DNA of 64,000 bases from an uncultured Bacteroidota bacterium. GTDB taxonomy: Bacteria > Bacteroidota > Bacteroidia > Flavobacteriales > Flavobacteriaceae. Both the position numbers and the translations under genes were made by a program. The stretch lies in assembly GCA_902511755.1 (NCBI GenBank), contig CABXGL010000001.1, positions 62,001 through 126,000 of the forward strand, in the 5' to 3' direction. Each line of letters begins with the position of its first letter. The stretch's first letter is position 1. A model generated the notes under the pieces. It saw only the letters and a list, made by a program, of their open reading frames with translations. It did no database searches and had not been told where the DNA came from. Shown piece by piece: positions 27,777 through 37,648 of the stretch.

Positions 27777-27806
27777 TTTTTTTTTAATTTCGTTGATCTA
27801 ACTTTG
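27777..27806 (+). promoter_or_regulatory. promoter of GNAT-lysC
   Basis: TAACTTTG at 27799-27806 is an exact TAnnTTTG box. A T-tract at 27777-27780 sits 18 bases upstream as a weak -33. The GNAT start codon is 14 bases downstream. Confidence 0.5.
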
Positions 27807-27820
27807 ATAAAATTTATTAA

Positions 27821-28303
27821 ATGAATGTAGAAATTAGACCTGCGAAAGAGAATGAAATGGAGGATGTTTTATCTTTAATAAATGAATTAGCTATTTTTGA
27901 AAAGGAACCTAATGCCGTTACTCTTACATCAAAAGATTTAATTTCTCATGGATTTTCAAATCCTCCTTTATTTGTATGTTATGTCGCTATTTATAAAGGT
28001 AAAATAGTAGGGATGTTTTTAGGCTATCCAAGGTATTCCACTTGGAAAGGGCCTACAATGCATTTAGAGGATTTAATTGTAACAAAAAAAATGAGAAATC
28101 AAGGAATTGGTAAAGCTTTGTTTTCAAGTTTTATAAAATATTCCCATTCTAAAGGGGTCAAAAGAGCTGAATGGGCAGTACTAAACTGGAATTCGGATGC
28201 TATTAAATTTTATCAAGAGAATGGAGCAACAATTTACAATGATTGGCAAGTTGCTCAGATGAATGAAAAAGCTATTCATAATTTTATTTTAGGAAATAAA
28301 TGA
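27821..28303 (+). CDS. GNAT N-acetyltransferase, diamine/thialysine-acetyltransferase-like
   Basis: This 160-residue protein has the full GNAT core. The acetyl-CoA loop 'RNQGIGKALFSSF' sits near residues 92-104, and the late motif 'WNSDAIKFYQENGA' is typical of the spermidine/thialysine acetyltransferase branch (SSAT2-like). An amine-containing metabolite is the likely acceptor, but this is family inference. It overlaps the aspartate kinase start by four bases (ATGA), indicating translational coupling. Confidence 0.8.
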   Translation: MNVEIRPAKENEMEDVLSLINELAIFEKEPNAVTLTSKDLISHGFSNPPLFVCYVAIYKGKIVGMFLGYPRYSTWKGPTMHLEDLIVTKKMRNQGIGKALFSSFIKYSHSKGVKRAEWAVLNWNSDAIKFYQENGATIYNDWQVAQMNEKAIHNFILGNK

Positions 28304-29550
28304 AAATTTACAAGTTTGGTGGAGCTTCTATTAAGGATGCTAATGCGATTGAAAATCTTTTTAAAATACTTCAAAAAAGGGATTATGAAAAAGCACTGGT
28401 AGTAGTTTCTGCTATAGGGAAAACAACAAATGCTTTGGAGTTAGTTGTTAGAAATTATTTTGAAAACAAAAATGAATTACAATATTCAATCAATAGAGTT
28501 GTGTCTTTTCATAATGAAATTTTATTGAAACTTTTCATTAATGAAAATCATGAGATATATAATGATGTTAAAACTATTTTTGAAAATTTAAAAGGATTTT
28601 TAAACAGAAATAAATCCCCTGATTATTCATTCGTTTATGACCAAATAGTTTCAAATGGAGAACTGCTTTCTACCAAAATAATTAATGCTTATTTAAATTA
28701 TAAAGGGATTGCATCTAATTGGGTTGATTCAAGAGATTTAATTAAAACAGATTCTAACTATAGGGATTCTGATTTAATTTGGAATATTACTCAGAAAAAT
28801 ATTTCAAATCAAATTGATAAAAGAATTTTAAATATAACACAAGGATTTATAGCTAGTGATGAAAATAATTTTAACACAACATTAGGTAGAGAAGGTTCAG
28901 ATTACTCAGCGGCTATTTATGCATATTGTTTAAATGCTGATTCATTAACAATATGGAAAGATGTGTCAGGATTTTTGAATGCTGATCCTAAAGTTTTTGA
29001 AAATCCTATTCTTTTAGAATGTATTTCATATGAAGAGGCAATTGAACTTGCTTTTTATGGTGCAACTGTAATTCATCCTAAAACTTTACAGCCTCTTCAA
29101 AAAAAGGAAATTCCTTTGTATGTTAAATCTTTTTTAAATCCAGATGCACAAGGAACAAAAGTGTCAAGAGGAATTAAAATCAAACCAGAAATACCCTGTT
29201 TTATTGTTAAGAGGAATCTTCATCTTTTAAAACTTTCCTCATTAGATTTTTCATTTATTGTAGAAGAAAATATTAGTGAAATATTTCAAGTTTTACATAA
29301 AAATAAAATGAAAGTAGATTTAATTCAGAATTCTGCAATTAGTTTTTCAGTTTGTGTATATGATAAATTTAATAGGCTAGATGAATTATTATCAAATTTA
29401 AAGGCAGTTTTTAAGGTAGAGTGTATTGAAAATGTAAATTTATTTACAATTCGACATTTTAATCAAAGATCATGTGATGAAATTTTAAAGAATAATGAAT
29501 TAATCCTTGAACAGAGAACAGAGGATGTAATTCAATTAGTAGTTAAATAA
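28300..29550 (+). CDS. lysC: monofunctional aspartate kinase
   Basis: The enzyme phosphorylates L-aspartate, the first step toward lysine, threonine and methionine. The N-terminal 'KFGGASIKD' nucleotide site, 'TTLGREGSDYSAA' and 'DVSGFLNADPKVF' are characteristic. At 416 residues it is a stand-alone kinase with a degenerate ACT-type regulatory tail and no fused homoserine dehydrogenase. The stop codon ends at 29550 and the opposing arsC stop begins at 29551. It is translationally coupled to the GNAT gene. Confidence 0.9.
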   Translation: MKIYKFGGASIKDANAIENLFKILQKRDYEKALVVVSAIGKTTNALELVVRNYFENKNELQYSINRVVSFHNEILLKLFINENHEIYNDVKTIFENLKGFLNRNKSPDYSFVYDQIVSNGELLSTKIINAYLNYKGIASNWVDSRDLIKTDSNYRDSDLIWNITQKNISNQIDKRILNITQGFIASDENNFNTTLGREGSDYSAAIYAYCLNADSLTIWKDVSGFLNADPKVFENPILLECISYEEAIELAFYGATVIHPKTLQPLQKKEIPLYVKSFLNPDAQGTKVSRGIKIKPEIPCFIVKRNLHLLKLSSLDFSFIVEENISEIFQVLHKNKMKVDLIQNSAISFSVCVYDKFNRLDELLSNLKAVFKVECIENVNLFTIRHFNQRSCDEILKNNELILEQRTEDVIQLVVK

Positions 29551-29964
29551 TTAAAAAAACTCGTTTTTAAATTCAATTGAAAACTTTTTAATTTCTTCTC
29601 TACATTTATTATAATCCTTATCAATATTTTTAGATTGCTTTTCCTTAGAAGGATCAAGAAAGTTTTTATGAATTCTTTTAGAATTTAATGAAGGAAAATA
29701 TGGACAATTTTCATTTGCATTATCGCAAACAGTTACAACAAAATCGAAAGCAATATTTTTATATTCAGTTACATTATTTGATTTATAATTAGAAATATCT
29801 ATACCATCTTTTTTCATTGTTTTGACAGCACTTTTATTTAATCCATGAGTTTCTATACCTGCACTATATATATTTGCTTTTTCTTTTAAAAGATTAGAAA
29901 AATAACCATGAGCAATCTGACTTCTGCATGAATTTCCTGTACAAAGAATTAAAATATTTTTCAC
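29551..29964 (-). CDS. arsC: arsenate reductase-like low-molecular-weight phosphatase
   Basis: The 137-residue protein has the P-loop 'CTGNSCRSQIAHG' at residues 8-20. A later Cys pair, 'TVCDNANENCPYFP', marks the thioredoxin-coupled arsenate-reductase branch of low-molecular-weight tyrosine phosphatases. It would reduce arsenate to arsenite for export. No arsenite pump or arsenic regulator is adjacent, so a general redox or phosphatase role is not excluded. It lies six bases downstream of the hydroxyacid dehydrogenase in the same direction. Confidence 0.82.
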   Translation of the reverse strand: MKNILILCTGNSCRSQIAHGYFSNLLKEKANIYSAGIETHGLNKSAVKTMKKDGIDISNYKSNNVTEYKNIAFDFVVTVCDNANENCPYFPSLNSKRIHKNFLDPSKEKQSKNIDKDYNKCREEIKKFSIEFKNEFF

Positions 29965-29970
29965 TTTTTT

Positions 29971-30906
29971 CTAAACAAAATTTTTAATTTTTTTTAAAAT
30001 TATCTTTGCAAGATTAATTTTGCTTTCATGTGTCCAACCCGCTATATGAGGAGTGATTATAATATTTTTTGATTTAATTAAGTATAAGAGATCAGAATTT
30101 GAGTCTAATGTTTCAGAAAGTTTTTCAAATGATTGTTTTTCAAATTCTAAAACATCTAAGGCTGCACCCAAAATTTTATTATTTTTTATTCCTGCTATTA
30201 AATCTTTAGTATTTATACATTGACCTCTTGCAGTATTTATAAGCCAGAATGGTTTTTTGCACTTGTCAATAAAGGATTTATTTATAATCTGATTAGCTTG
30301 TTTAGTTAGTGAAGTATGTAAACTTATAACATCTGAATTTTTTTGAATTTCTTCTATTGAAACCTCTTTGGCAAAATTGTCTTCCAGATTAGGTTTTATG
30401 TCATTAAAAAGAGTTTTTACATCTAATCCTGATAATTTTTTTGCAAAACTTTTTCCTGTATTTCCATAACCTATTAATCCAACAGTTTTATTTTTAAGTT
30501 CAAACCCTCTATTAGATTCCCTCTCCCATACTCCATTTCTTATTTCTTTGTGAGTTTTTGAAATATTATTCATTAATGAAAGTAACATTCCTAATGCATG
30601 TTCTCCAACTGCATTTGCATTTCCTTCAGGAGCTGAAATAATTTTAATATGTTTTTTATTTGCATAATCTAAATCAATATTTTCAAGTCCTGAACCAAAT
30701 CTTGCAATAAATTTTAAATTGATCGCTTTGTCTATTAGAGACTTATCAATTATAATTCTACTTCTAATTATAATTCCGTAGTAAGGAAAAATTAAATTTT
30801 CAATTTTTTTCTTTGTTGATTTAAAATCAAAATGATTAGTAAAACCTAATTTTTCTAATTCATCAGATAAATAAGAATGAGTGCTGTCTAAATGAAGAAT
30901 TTTCAT
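29971..30906 (-). CDS. D-2-hydroxyacid dehydrogenase (phosphoglycerate-dehydrogenase-like)
   Basis: The 311-residue enzyme has the NAD-binding 'GLIGYGNTGKSFAKKL' near the middle. Catalytic residues are in their usual places: Arg in 'NTARGQ', Glu in 'ALDVLEFE' and His in 'ITPHIAGWT'. Substrate could be 3-phosphoglycerate or another 2-keto acid. It lacks the C-terminal ACT domain of long SerA forms. It is the second gene of a minus-strand run from mgtE to arsC with gaps of only five or six bases. Confidence 0.85.
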   Translation of the reverse strand: MKILHLDSTHSYLSDELEKLGFTNHFDFKSTKKKIENLIFPYYGIIIRSRIIIDKSLIDKAINLKFIARFGSGLENIDLDYANKKHIKIISAPEGNANAVGEHALGMLLSLMNNISKTHKEIRNGVWERESNRGFELKNKTVGLIGYGNTGKSFAKKLSGLDVKTLFNDIKPNLEDNFAKEVSIEEIQKNSDVISLHTSLTKQANQIINKSFIDKCKKPFWLINTARGQCINTKDLIAGIKNNKILGAALDVLEFEKQSFEKLSETLDSNSDLLYLIKSKNIIITPHIAGWTHESKINLAKIILKKIKNFV

Positions 30907-30911
30907 TTGTG

Positions 30912-32270
30912 TTATAGTAAAAATATTTTTGCTATATAAAAGAATAGAAAAATTCCAAAAATATCATTGCTAGTTGTAATAAATGGTCCTGTAGCAATCG
31001 CAGGATCTATACCTCTTTTTTCTAAAATTATTGGAATAGAAGTTCCGATTAATGCTGCAACTACTATCACGCATAACATAGAAAGTGAAATAACAAGACT
31101 GAGTTCAATAGGTTGATTTATAGCTATGCCAAATAATATTGTTAATAAACCTAAAATAATACCATTAATTAAACTTAATCCGAGCTCTTTGAATAACCTT
31201 TTTATAAGACTTCCTTTTATTACATCATTAGCTAAACCCTGAACAATTATAGCTGAGGATTGAACTCCAACATTTCCTGCCATTGCAGCAATTAAAGGAG
31301 TGAAGAAAAATAATGCTTTATAACTTGGATCATTCATAAATTCTTCAAATCCTTCCAATATAAAAACACTTCCTAACCCTCCAATTAAACCTAAAAATAG
31401 CCAAGGTAACCTTGCTATTGTAAGCTGAAAGATAGAATCATCAGCCTCTACATCTCCTTGGATACCGGCTGCAATTAAATAATCTTCTTCTGCTTCTTCT
31501 TTAATAAAATCTACAATATCATCAATAGTTATTCTTCCAACTAAATGTTTTTTATCATCTATTACTGGAATTGCTTCAAGATTATATTTGGACATTATCT
31601 TGGCAATGTCTTCTCCATTTTCTAAAACATTGACAGAATCAACTTTAGGAATATAAATATCTTTAATTTTATTTTTTGATGGAGAGGCTATTAAATCTTT
31701 TAAAGATAATCTTCCTATAAGCCTATCTTTATTATCTACAACATAAATAGAGTGAACTCTTGTTACATTTTCACCTTGTTTTTTGATTTCACTTAAGCAT
31801 TTTAAAACAGTCCAATTTTCATTTGCTTTAACTAATTCTTTTGCCATTAATCCACCTGCTGAATCTTCTTCATAGGATAAAAGCTCAATTAAATCATCTG
31901 CTAAGTTATCATCACTAATTTCAGAAATAACTTTCTCTTTCCTTTCTTCTGAAAGTTCAGAAAGAATATCAACAGCATCATCACTATCTAGCTCTTCAAT
32001 TTCATCAGCAATTTCTTTAACTGAAAGAGCTTTAAGAATTTTTTCTCTAACATTTTCATCTAACTCAGTTAAAATTTCAGATGTTTTTTCACTATCAAAA
32101 AGTTTAATAAGATAAATCCCTTGTTCTTCATTTAATAGATTAATGATATCTGCCATATCGGCAAAGTGAATATCCTTAACTAATTTCTTTAGGGTTGAAT
32201 TATTTTTTGCTGAAATTAAATCAGCAATTTTTATTATTAATTCATCAGTAAGCTGGAATTGTTCCATCAT
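30912..32270 (-). CDS. mgtE: magnesium transporter MgtE
   Basis: This is a Mg2+-gated channel/transporter. The 452 residues comprise an acidic helical N domain (about 1-130), two CBS domains (about 135-255, 'TRVHSIYVVDNKDRLIGRLS' and the second copy) and five C-terminal membrane helices with 'NVGVQSSAIIVQGLA' in the pore region. The start lies inside rsmA, overlapping it by 26 bases (23 if the second Met is used). It is followed by the hydroxyacid dehydrogenase after five bases. Confidence 0.94.
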   Translation of the reverse strand: MMEQFQLTDELIIKIADLISAKNNSTLKKLVKDIHFADMADIINLLNEEQGIYLIKLFDSEKTSEILTELDENVREKILKALSVKEIADEIEELDSDDAVDILSELSEERKEKVISEISDDNLADDLIELLSYEEDSAGGLMAKELVKANENWTVLKCLSEIKKQGENVTRVHSIYVVDNKDRLIGRLSLKDLIASPSKNKIKDIYIPKVDSVNVLENGEDIAKIMSKYNLEAIPVIDDKKHLVGRITIDDIVDFIKEEAEEDYLIAAGIQGDVEADDSIFQLTIARLPWLFLGLIGGLGSVFILEGFEEFMNDPSYKALFFFTPLIAAMAGNVGVQSSAIIVQGLANDVIKGSLIKRLFKELGLSLINGIILGLLTILFGIAINQPIELSLVISLSMLCVIVVAALIGTSIPIILEKRGIDPAIATGPFITTSNDIFGIFLFFYIAKIFLL

Positions 32271-33027
32271 CTATAATATTAGTTAGAAGAATGAAATCGT
32301 CTACACTTAGTGTCTCTGGACGTCTTTCAAAGATAACACCTTCTTTTATATTATTGGGCAAATTAAATGTTTTTAGACTATTCTTCAATATTTTTCGCCT
32401 TTGCTGAAATGAAGTTTTAACAATCTTAAAAAATAATTTTTCATTACAATCTAAAGAATTGATATTTTTTTTAAACAATCTAATTATACCAGAATCTACT
32501 TTTGGAGGAGGATTAAAGCAATGAGGCTTTAATGAAAATAAAAGTTCAGCGGAATAAAAAGCTTGAACAAGAACTGATAATATGCCATAAGTTTTTGATC
32601 CTGGCACTGCACATACTCTTTTAGCAACTTCTAATTGAAACATTCCTACTAATTCATCAATTTTATTGCGATTTTCAATCAACTTGAATAATATTTGAGA
32701 AGAAATATTATATGGAAAGTTGCCTATTATTCCAAGCGGAGGTTCAAATTTTCTTAAATCTAATTTTAGAAAATCTTGATTTATTATTGATTTTTTAATT
32801 TCAGGAAACTTTTCATTTAAATAAATAATAGACTCTTTATCAATTTCAATAAAAAAAGTTTGAGTTTTATTAATTTTTAGATGTTGACTAAGGATTCCCA
32901 TTCCAGGACCTATTTCTAAAATAGTTTTTAATTTTTTTGAGCTTAAACTATCTACTATTTTTTTTGAAACTTTAGAGTCTTTTAAAAAATGCTGTCCTAG
33001 GTATTTTTTTGGCTTAACCTGTTTCAA
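32245..33027 (-). CDS. rsmA: 16S rRNA dimethyladenosine transferase RsmA (KsgA)
   Basis: RsmA dimethylates two adjacent adenosines at the 3' end of 16S rRNA during 30S maturation. The 260 residues show 'KKYLGQHFLKD', the SAM-binding 'ILEIGPGMGILSQHL' and the catalytic 'GNFPYNISSQIL'. The C-terminal helical domain is complete. It ends inside mgtE and starts six bases after serS, a tight minus-strand series. Confidence 0.96.
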   Translation of the reverse strand: MKQVKPKKYLGQHFLKDSKVSKKIVDSLSSKKLKTILEIGPGMGILSQHLKINKTQTFFIEIDKESIIYLNEKFPEIKKSIINQDFLKLDLRKFEPPLGIIGNFPYNISSQILFKLIENRNKIDELVGMFQLEVAKRVCAVPGSKTYGILSVLVQAFYSAELLFSLKPHCFNPPPKVDSGIIRLFKKNINSLDCNEKLFFKIVKTSFQQRRKILKNSLKTFNLPNNIKEGVIFERRPETLSVDDFILLTNIIDDGTIPAY

Positions 33028-33033
33028 ATGAAA

Positions 33034-34299
33034 TTAAATTTTATCAAAACCAGTATATGGAATAAGAACTTTTGGAATCTTAATTGATTTTTCAGTTTGA
33101 AAATTTTCTAGAATACATGCTACAATTCTAGGAAGAGCTAAAGAGCTCCCGTTTAATGTATGGGCCAAAACTTTTGCCCCATTATCATTTATTCTAAGCT
33201 TTAAACGATTAGATTGAAATGTTTCAAAATTTGAAACGGAGCTTACTTCTAACCATTTTTTTTGAGCAGCAGAATATACTTCAAAGTCATAAGTAAGGCA
33301 AGAGGTAAAGCCTAAATCCCCTCCACAAAGCCTAACAATTCTAAAGGGTAAATTAAGCTCTGATAAAATTGACTTAACATGGCTTACCATCTCTTCAAGG
33401 GCTATATATGATTTTTCAGGACTTTCTATTCTAACTATCTCAACCTTATCAAATTGGTGAAGCCTATTTAATCCTCTAACATGAGAACCATAGCTTCCAG
33501 CTTCTCTTCTAAAACATGGAGTATAGCTAGTTAAACAGATTGGAAGTTCATTTGAGTTTAAAATACAATTTCGATATATATTTGTTACTGGAACTTCTGC
33601 CGTAGGGGCTAGATAAAGATTATCGGCATTTATTATATACATTTGACCTTCTTTGTCAGGCAATTGCCCTGTACTAGTTCCTGAGTCTTCATTAACTAAA
33701 ATTGGTACTTGAATTTCTTTATATCCAGCTTCAATATTCTTGTCTAAAAAATAGTTGATTAATGCTCTTTGTAATTTTGCCCCTTTGTCTTTGTAAACTG
33801 GGAAACCCGCTCCAGTAATTTTATTTCCTAATTCAAAGTCAATTATATCATGTTTTGATGCTAATTCCCAGTGGGCTAAAGCATTTGCATGTAATTCGGG
33901 AATTTTACCTTCTTTTAAAACTTCTTCATTATCATTTTCAGAATTTCCTTTAGGGACTAAGTCATTAGGAATATTAGGGATATCTAACAAAAGAGTATTC
34001 AAATCATTTATATAAGAATTTAAAACATCAGATAATTTTTTTGTATCTAATTTTAATAGGGCTGCTTTTTCTTTTGAAGAATTAACTTTTTTAGATTCCC
34101 CTTTTTTGAAAAAATTTCCTATTTCTTTGGCTAGTTTATTAGATTCAGCGAGTAAATTATCCAGTTTAGATTGCGTTTCTCTTCTAGATTTGTCTAATTC
34201 TATTATTTTTTTAAGCTGAGCTTTAACATCAATATTTCTTTTTAACATTGAATTGTTGACCTCTTCAAAATTTTCTAATATCTTAGAAACTAATAACAT
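33034..34299 (-). CDS. serS: seryl-tRNA synthetase
   Basis: This class II synthetase charges tRNA-Ser. The 421 residues have the N-terminal tRNA-binding coiled coil (about 30-105). In the catalytic domain, motif 2 is 'CFRREAGSYGSHVRGLNR' and motif 3 is 'LPRIVACILENFQ'. A TACATTTG box lies just before the start, so it probably begins the serS-rsmA-mgtE transcript. Confidence 0.97.
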   Translation of the reverse strand: MLLVSKILENFEEVNNSMLKRNIDVKAQLKKIIELDKSRRETQSKLDNLLAESNKLAKEIGNFFKKGESKKVNSSKEKAALLKLDTKKLSDVLNSYINDLNTLLLDIPNIPNDLVPKGNSENDNEEVLKEGKIPELHANALAHWELASKHDIIDFELGNKITGAGFPVYKDKGAKLQRALINYFLDKNIEAGYKEIQVPILVNEDSGTSTGQLPDKEGQMYIINADNLYLAPTAEVPVTNIYRNCILNSNELPICLTSYTPCFRREAGSYGSHVRGLNRLHQFDKVEIVRIESPEKSYIALEEMVSHVKSILSELNLPFRIVRLCGGDLGFTSCLTYDFEVYSAAQKKWLEVSSVSNFETFQSNRLKLRINDNGAKVLAHTLNGSSLALPRIVACILENFQTEKSIKIPKVLIPYTGFDKI

Positions 34300-34315
34300 T
34301 GAATTTTAATTTATA

Positions 34316-34323
34316 CAAATGTA
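34316..34323 (-). promoter_or_regulatory. -7 box of serS
   Basis: Read on the minus strand this is TACATTTG, an exact TAnnTTTG match, 16 bases before the serS ATG and inside the short gap after ribF. No clear -33 element. Confidence 0.45.
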
Positions 34324-34331
34324 AGGGAATA

Positions 34332-35261
34332 TTATTTTCCTTCTATTAACTTCAAGCAAGTTTTCTTATCAATTTTTATTTGATCTGTTAAATCAATTAA
34401 TGAGTCAAATTTCTTCTCATCTCTAATATAATCTAAGATAAATACTTCAAGAAATTCTCCATAAATATCTTTTTTCCAATCAAATAAATTAACTTCAATG
34501 GATTCCTTTTTTAATTCTAAGGTTGGTTTTACCCCAATATTCATCATTCCAAAAAAAACTTGTTTTTCTAATTTGGTATAAATTAAATAAACTCCATTTT
34601 TAGGAATTAATTTATAATCCTCTTCGATTTCTAAATTAGCTGTTGGAAATCCAATGGTTCTTCCTATTTCATTACCTTTTATAACCTTCCCTTTTAAACT
34701 AAAATCATAGCCCAAATAGGATTTAGCTTTTTTTATTTTACCCTGGATTATTGAATTTCTAATTTTGGTTGAACTAATAGAAACATTATTTTGTTCCTGA
34801 GCACTTATTTCAATTACCTTGAAGTTATATTTTAATCCTAACTTTTTTAAATCTTTAATTCCAGCTGTTCTGTTTTTTCCAAATCGGTGATCGTAGCCAA
34901 TTAATATTTTCTTAATATTTAACTTATTTACTAAAATATCTTTTACAAAGTCTTCTGGGCTTAACTGAGAAAAATTTTTATCAAATGGGTGAGTGATTAA
35001 TGTATTTATACCAGATTTTTCAAGTAATCGACTTCTTTCATCTATTGTATTGATGAGTTTTAAAGCATAATTTGGATTTAAAACAGTCCTTGGATGGGGA
35101 AAAAAGGTTAGGACAATAGATTCTAAATTTAGTTTTTTTGATTCTGTAATAAGTTTTTTTAAAATTTTTTGATGTCCTTTATGAACTCCATCAAATGTGC
35201 CAATAGTTATAATCGATTCAGAATTAATTGAGAAATTATCAATTCCATTAATTTTTTTCAT
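34332..35261 (-). CDS. ribF: bifunctional riboflavin kinase / FAD synthetase
   Basis: The protein converts riboflavin to FMN and FMN to FAD. The N-terminal adenylyltransferase domain shows 'IGTFDGVHKGHQ' and 'ISSTKIR'. The C-terminal kinase domain has 'GRTIGFPTANLE' with the PTAN motif and 'GVYLIYTKLEKQVFFGMMNIG'. Length is 309 residues, normal for the family. Its start shares one base with the pth stop. Confidence 0.95.
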   Translation of the reverse strand: MKKINGIDNFSINSESIITIGTFDGVHKGHQKILKKLITESKKLNLESIVLTFFPHPRTVLNPNYALKLINTIDERSRLLEKSGINTLITHPFDKNFSQLSPEDFVKDILVNKLNIKKILIGYDHRFGKNRTAGIKDLKKLGLKYNFKVIEISAQEQNNVSISSTKIRNSIIQGKIKKAKSYLGYDFSLKGKVIKGNEIGRTIGFPTANLEIEEDYKLIPKNGVYLIYTKLEKQVFFGMMNIGVKPTLELKKESIEVNLFDWKKDIYGEFLEVFILDYIRDEKKFDSLIDLTDQIKIDKKTCLKLIEGK

Positions 35262-35872
35262 TATTTATTGAATTGATTCATTGTAGATTCTATTCCAGAA
35301 ATAGCATATGAGCATATAATCTGATAAAAAATAGATTCGAATGTAATTAATTTAGATTTTTCTTCTTTTGACCATTTAGACAAAACATAATCAGATTGCT
35401 TCTCCTTATTGAAATTTCCTCCTATACCAAACCTCAGCCTATTGTAATGATTGGTATTTAAAAGCTCACTTATATTTTTTAATCCATTATGTCCGCCATC
35501 AGACCCTTTTGTTCTTATTCTAATTGTGCCAAAATCTAAATTTAAATCATCGCTAATAACTAGAAGGTTTTGGGTTTTAATTTTTTCTTTATTCAGCCAA
35601 TATCTGACAGATTTACCACTTAAATTTACATAAGTACTAGGTTTTAATAAAATAAAAGTTTTCCCTCTATAATTGGTTCTAGAAACATCCCCTAGTTTTT
35701 TTGTTTCAAAATTTCCTCCAAGTTCTTTACAAATCCAATCTAGAGCTTTAAAACCAATATTATGCCTAGTCTCATCATATTCTTTTCCAATATTTCCAAT
35801 TCCAACAATTAAAAATTTATTCATGTCAAATGTTTTTTTGAATCCGAAGTTTAGATATTTTAACCAGCTCAA
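35261..35872 (-). CDS. pth: peptidyl-tRNA hydrolase
   Basis: Pth releases tRNA from prematurely dropped peptidyl-tRNAs. The core begins at 'KFLIVGIGNIGKEYDETRHN' with the catalytic His, and continues with 'SDDLNL' (catalytic Asp) and 'GSDGGHNGLKNI'. The frame opens 16 residues before this core; a second ATG at 35824 starts exactly at 'MNKFLIVG', so the true length is 203 or 187 residues. It is upstream of ribF with a one-base overlap. Confidence 0.93.
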   Translation of the reverse strand: MSWLKYLNFGFKKTFDMNKFLIVGIGNIGKEYDETRHNIGFKALDWICKELGGNFETKKLGDVSRTNYRGKTFILLKPSTYVNLSGKSVRYWLNKEKIKTQNLLVISDDLNLDFGTIRIRTKGSDGGHNGLKNISELLNTNHYNRLRFGIGGNFNKEKQSDYVLSKWSKEEKSKLITFESIFYQIICSYAISGIESTMNQFNK

Positions 35873-35903
35873 TAATTACGTTTTAATTTTAATAAAAATA
35901 AAA

Positions 35904-35937
35904 AAAGCATCCCAATTTAGTATAAAAGGGATGCTTT
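35904..35937 (-). terminator. intrinsic terminator of prs-rplY
   Basis: A 10-bp perfect stem pairs 35904-35913 (AAAGCATCCC) with 35928-35937 (GGGATGCTTT) around a 14-base loop. On the minus strand it is followed by a run of seven Ts and more T-rich sequence. It lies 22 bases after the rplY stop, so it ends the prs-rplY transcript. Confidence 0.85.
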
Positions 35938-35958
35938 AGATTTAAAATAGAAGGTTTT

Positions 35959-36684
35959 TTATCCTTCTGATTTAGCTTCTCCGCCTCCTTCAGGCTTTTT
36001 GCCATCAGAATCCCCTTCAGGTTTTTCCCCATCAGAACTACCTTCAGTTCCTGGTTTAGCACCCTCAGCTCCTTCTGCTCCTTCTTCACCTTCTTCTAGT
36101 TCTTCATCTTCTACAGCTTCTTCAATAGACATAGATGCTCTAGACATCTTAACCTGACAAACAACTTGATCATCTGGGTGAAGAATTTTAAAAGTTTCTT
36201 CGGATAGATCAGCAACCGTTATACTATCATTAAGATTTAAAGTTGAAATATCAGCTAATAAGAAATCAGGCAGGTTTTTAGGCAAAGCCCTTATTGTAAG
36301 TTTTCTTTTATTTCTATATAATAATCCTCCAGAATCTCTAACTCCTGGAGCTGCCCCTTGAACTTTCACAGGGATAATCATATTTATTTCTTTTCCTTCA
36401 TGTAATTGGAAGAAATCTATATGAAGAATTTTATCAGAAACTGGATGAAACTGAATATCTTGTAAAACAGCATCAATTTTATTTCCATCTTCAAAAGCAA
36501 TAACAACAGTATGAGCATCTGATGTATATACTAATTTGGAGAAGGATAATTCATCTGCCGAAAAATGTAATGGCTTTTCTCCCCCGTATATAACGCAAGG
36601 CACCTTTCCAGCATTACGTAAGGCTTTAGCAGCGGCTTTACCTACGTGTTCTCTTTTAGATCCGTTGATTGTAATTGATTTCAT
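35959..36684 (-). CDS. rplY: 50S ribosomal protein L25/Ctc with acidic C-terminal tail
   Basis: L25 binds 5S rRNA. The 241-residue long (TL5/Ctc) form has the L25 domain (about 1-90, '[17 protein letters not shown]') and the beta-rich Ctc domain (about 95-185). The last roughly 45 residues are low-complexity Glu/Gly/Ser/Lys, with a nine-residue unit repeated twice (SDGEKPEGD, then SDGKKPEGG). prs lies four bases upstream in the same direction, a widespread pairing. Confidence 0.95.
   Translation of the reverse strand: MKSITINGSKREHVGKAAAKALRNAGKVPCVIYGGEKPLHFSADELSFSKLVYTSDAHTVVIAFEDGNKIDAVLQDIQFHPVSDKILHIDFFQLHEGKEINMIIPVKVQGAAPGVRDSGGLLYRNKRKLTIRALPKNLPDFLLADISTLNLNDSITVADLSEETFKILHPDDQVVCQVKMSRASMSIEEAVEDEELEEGEEGAEGAEGAKPGTEGSSDGEKPEGDSDGKKPEGGGEAKSEG
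35988..36041. repeat. 27-base tandem repeat in the rplY tail
   Basis: Two imperfect 27-base units (35988-36014 and 36015-36041) encode the repeated SDG-K-PEG nonapeptide of the L25 tail. Each contains CTTCAGG, then TTTTT, then CCATCAGAA. Confidence 0.7.
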
Positions 36685-36688
36685 TGTA

Positions 36689-37630
36689 TTATTTTATAAA
36701 AAATGAGTTGATTGATTTATTGTTATGAACGTTTATCATTACTTCAGCAAATAATTTGGCTGATGATAAAACTTTTATTTTTTTTGAGTTTCTTTTAGAA
36801 GGGATACTATCGGTTACTATTAATTCTTTGAGTTGAGATTTTTCTATTCTTTCATAGGCCTTGCCAGATAAAAGGGGATGTGTACAAACAGCTCTAACAG
36901 ATTTAGCCCCTCTTTCCATCATTAAATCTGCAGCTTTTGTAAGTGTTCCTGCTGTATCAACCATATCATCTACCAGAATTACGTTTTTCCCCTCAACATT
37001 ACCAATTAGTTCCATATGAGAAATTATATTAGCTTTTTTTCTTTGTTTGTAACAGATAACTACATCACTTTTTAAAAACTTAGAATATGCATAAGCTCTT
37101 TTAGATCCTCCCATATCAGGAGATGCAATAGTTAAGTTTTTTAGTTTTAATTTTTCTATATAAGGAATAAAAATTGTTGAAGCATATAGGTGGTCAACTG
37201 GTTTTTCAAAAAAACCTTGAATTTGATCAGCATGAAGATCCATAGTAATTATTCTAGTTGCACCAGCACTTTCTAATAATTTTGCAATTAATTTTGCTCC
37301 AATAGGAACGCGAGGCTTATCCTTTCTATCTTGTCTTGCCCATCCAAAATATGGCATTACTGCTGTTATATGCCTTGCAGAGGCCCTTTTTGCTGCATCT
37401 ATCATCAAAAGAAGTTCCATTAAATTTTCAGAGCTAGGATGAGTTGAGCCAATTAAAAAAATTCTACTTCCTCTAATAGTTTCTTCAAAAGAAGGCTGAA
37501 ACTCACCATCACTAAAATTGTGAAAACTTATTTTTCCTAATTTGACTCCATATGCCTTAGCAATATTTTTGCCAATTTCTTGGCTTTGAGTACATGCAAA
37601 AATTTTAGCTTCTTTTTTCTTTAATGACAT
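36689..37630 (-). CDS. prs: ribose-phosphate pyrophosphokinase
   Basis: The enzyme makes PRPP for nucleotide, histidine and tryptophan synthesis. The 313 residues show '[16 protein letters not shown]', '[12 protein letters not shown]' and the PRPP loop '[14 protein letters not shown]'. An upstream in-frame TTG at 37651 falls within the -7 box, so I chose ATG 37630 ('[11 protein letters not shown]'). Confidence 0.96.
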   Translation of the reverse strand: MSLKKKEAKIFACTQSQEIGKNIAKAYGVKLGKISFHNFSDGEFQPSFEETIRGSRIFLIGSTHPSSENLMELLLMIDAAKRASARHITAVMPYFGWARQDRKDKPRVPIGAKLIAKLLESAGATRIITMDLHADQIQGFFEKPVDHLYASTIFIPYIEKLKLKNLTIASPDMGGSKRAYAYSKFLKSDVVICYKQRKKANIISHMELIGNVEGKNVILVDDMVDTAGTLTKAADLMMERGAKSVRAVCTHPLLSGKAYERIEKSQLKELIVTDSIPSKRNSKKIKVLSSAKLFAEVMINVHNNKSINSFFIK

Positions 37631-37648
37631 TTTTTTCCCTTGGGGAGG

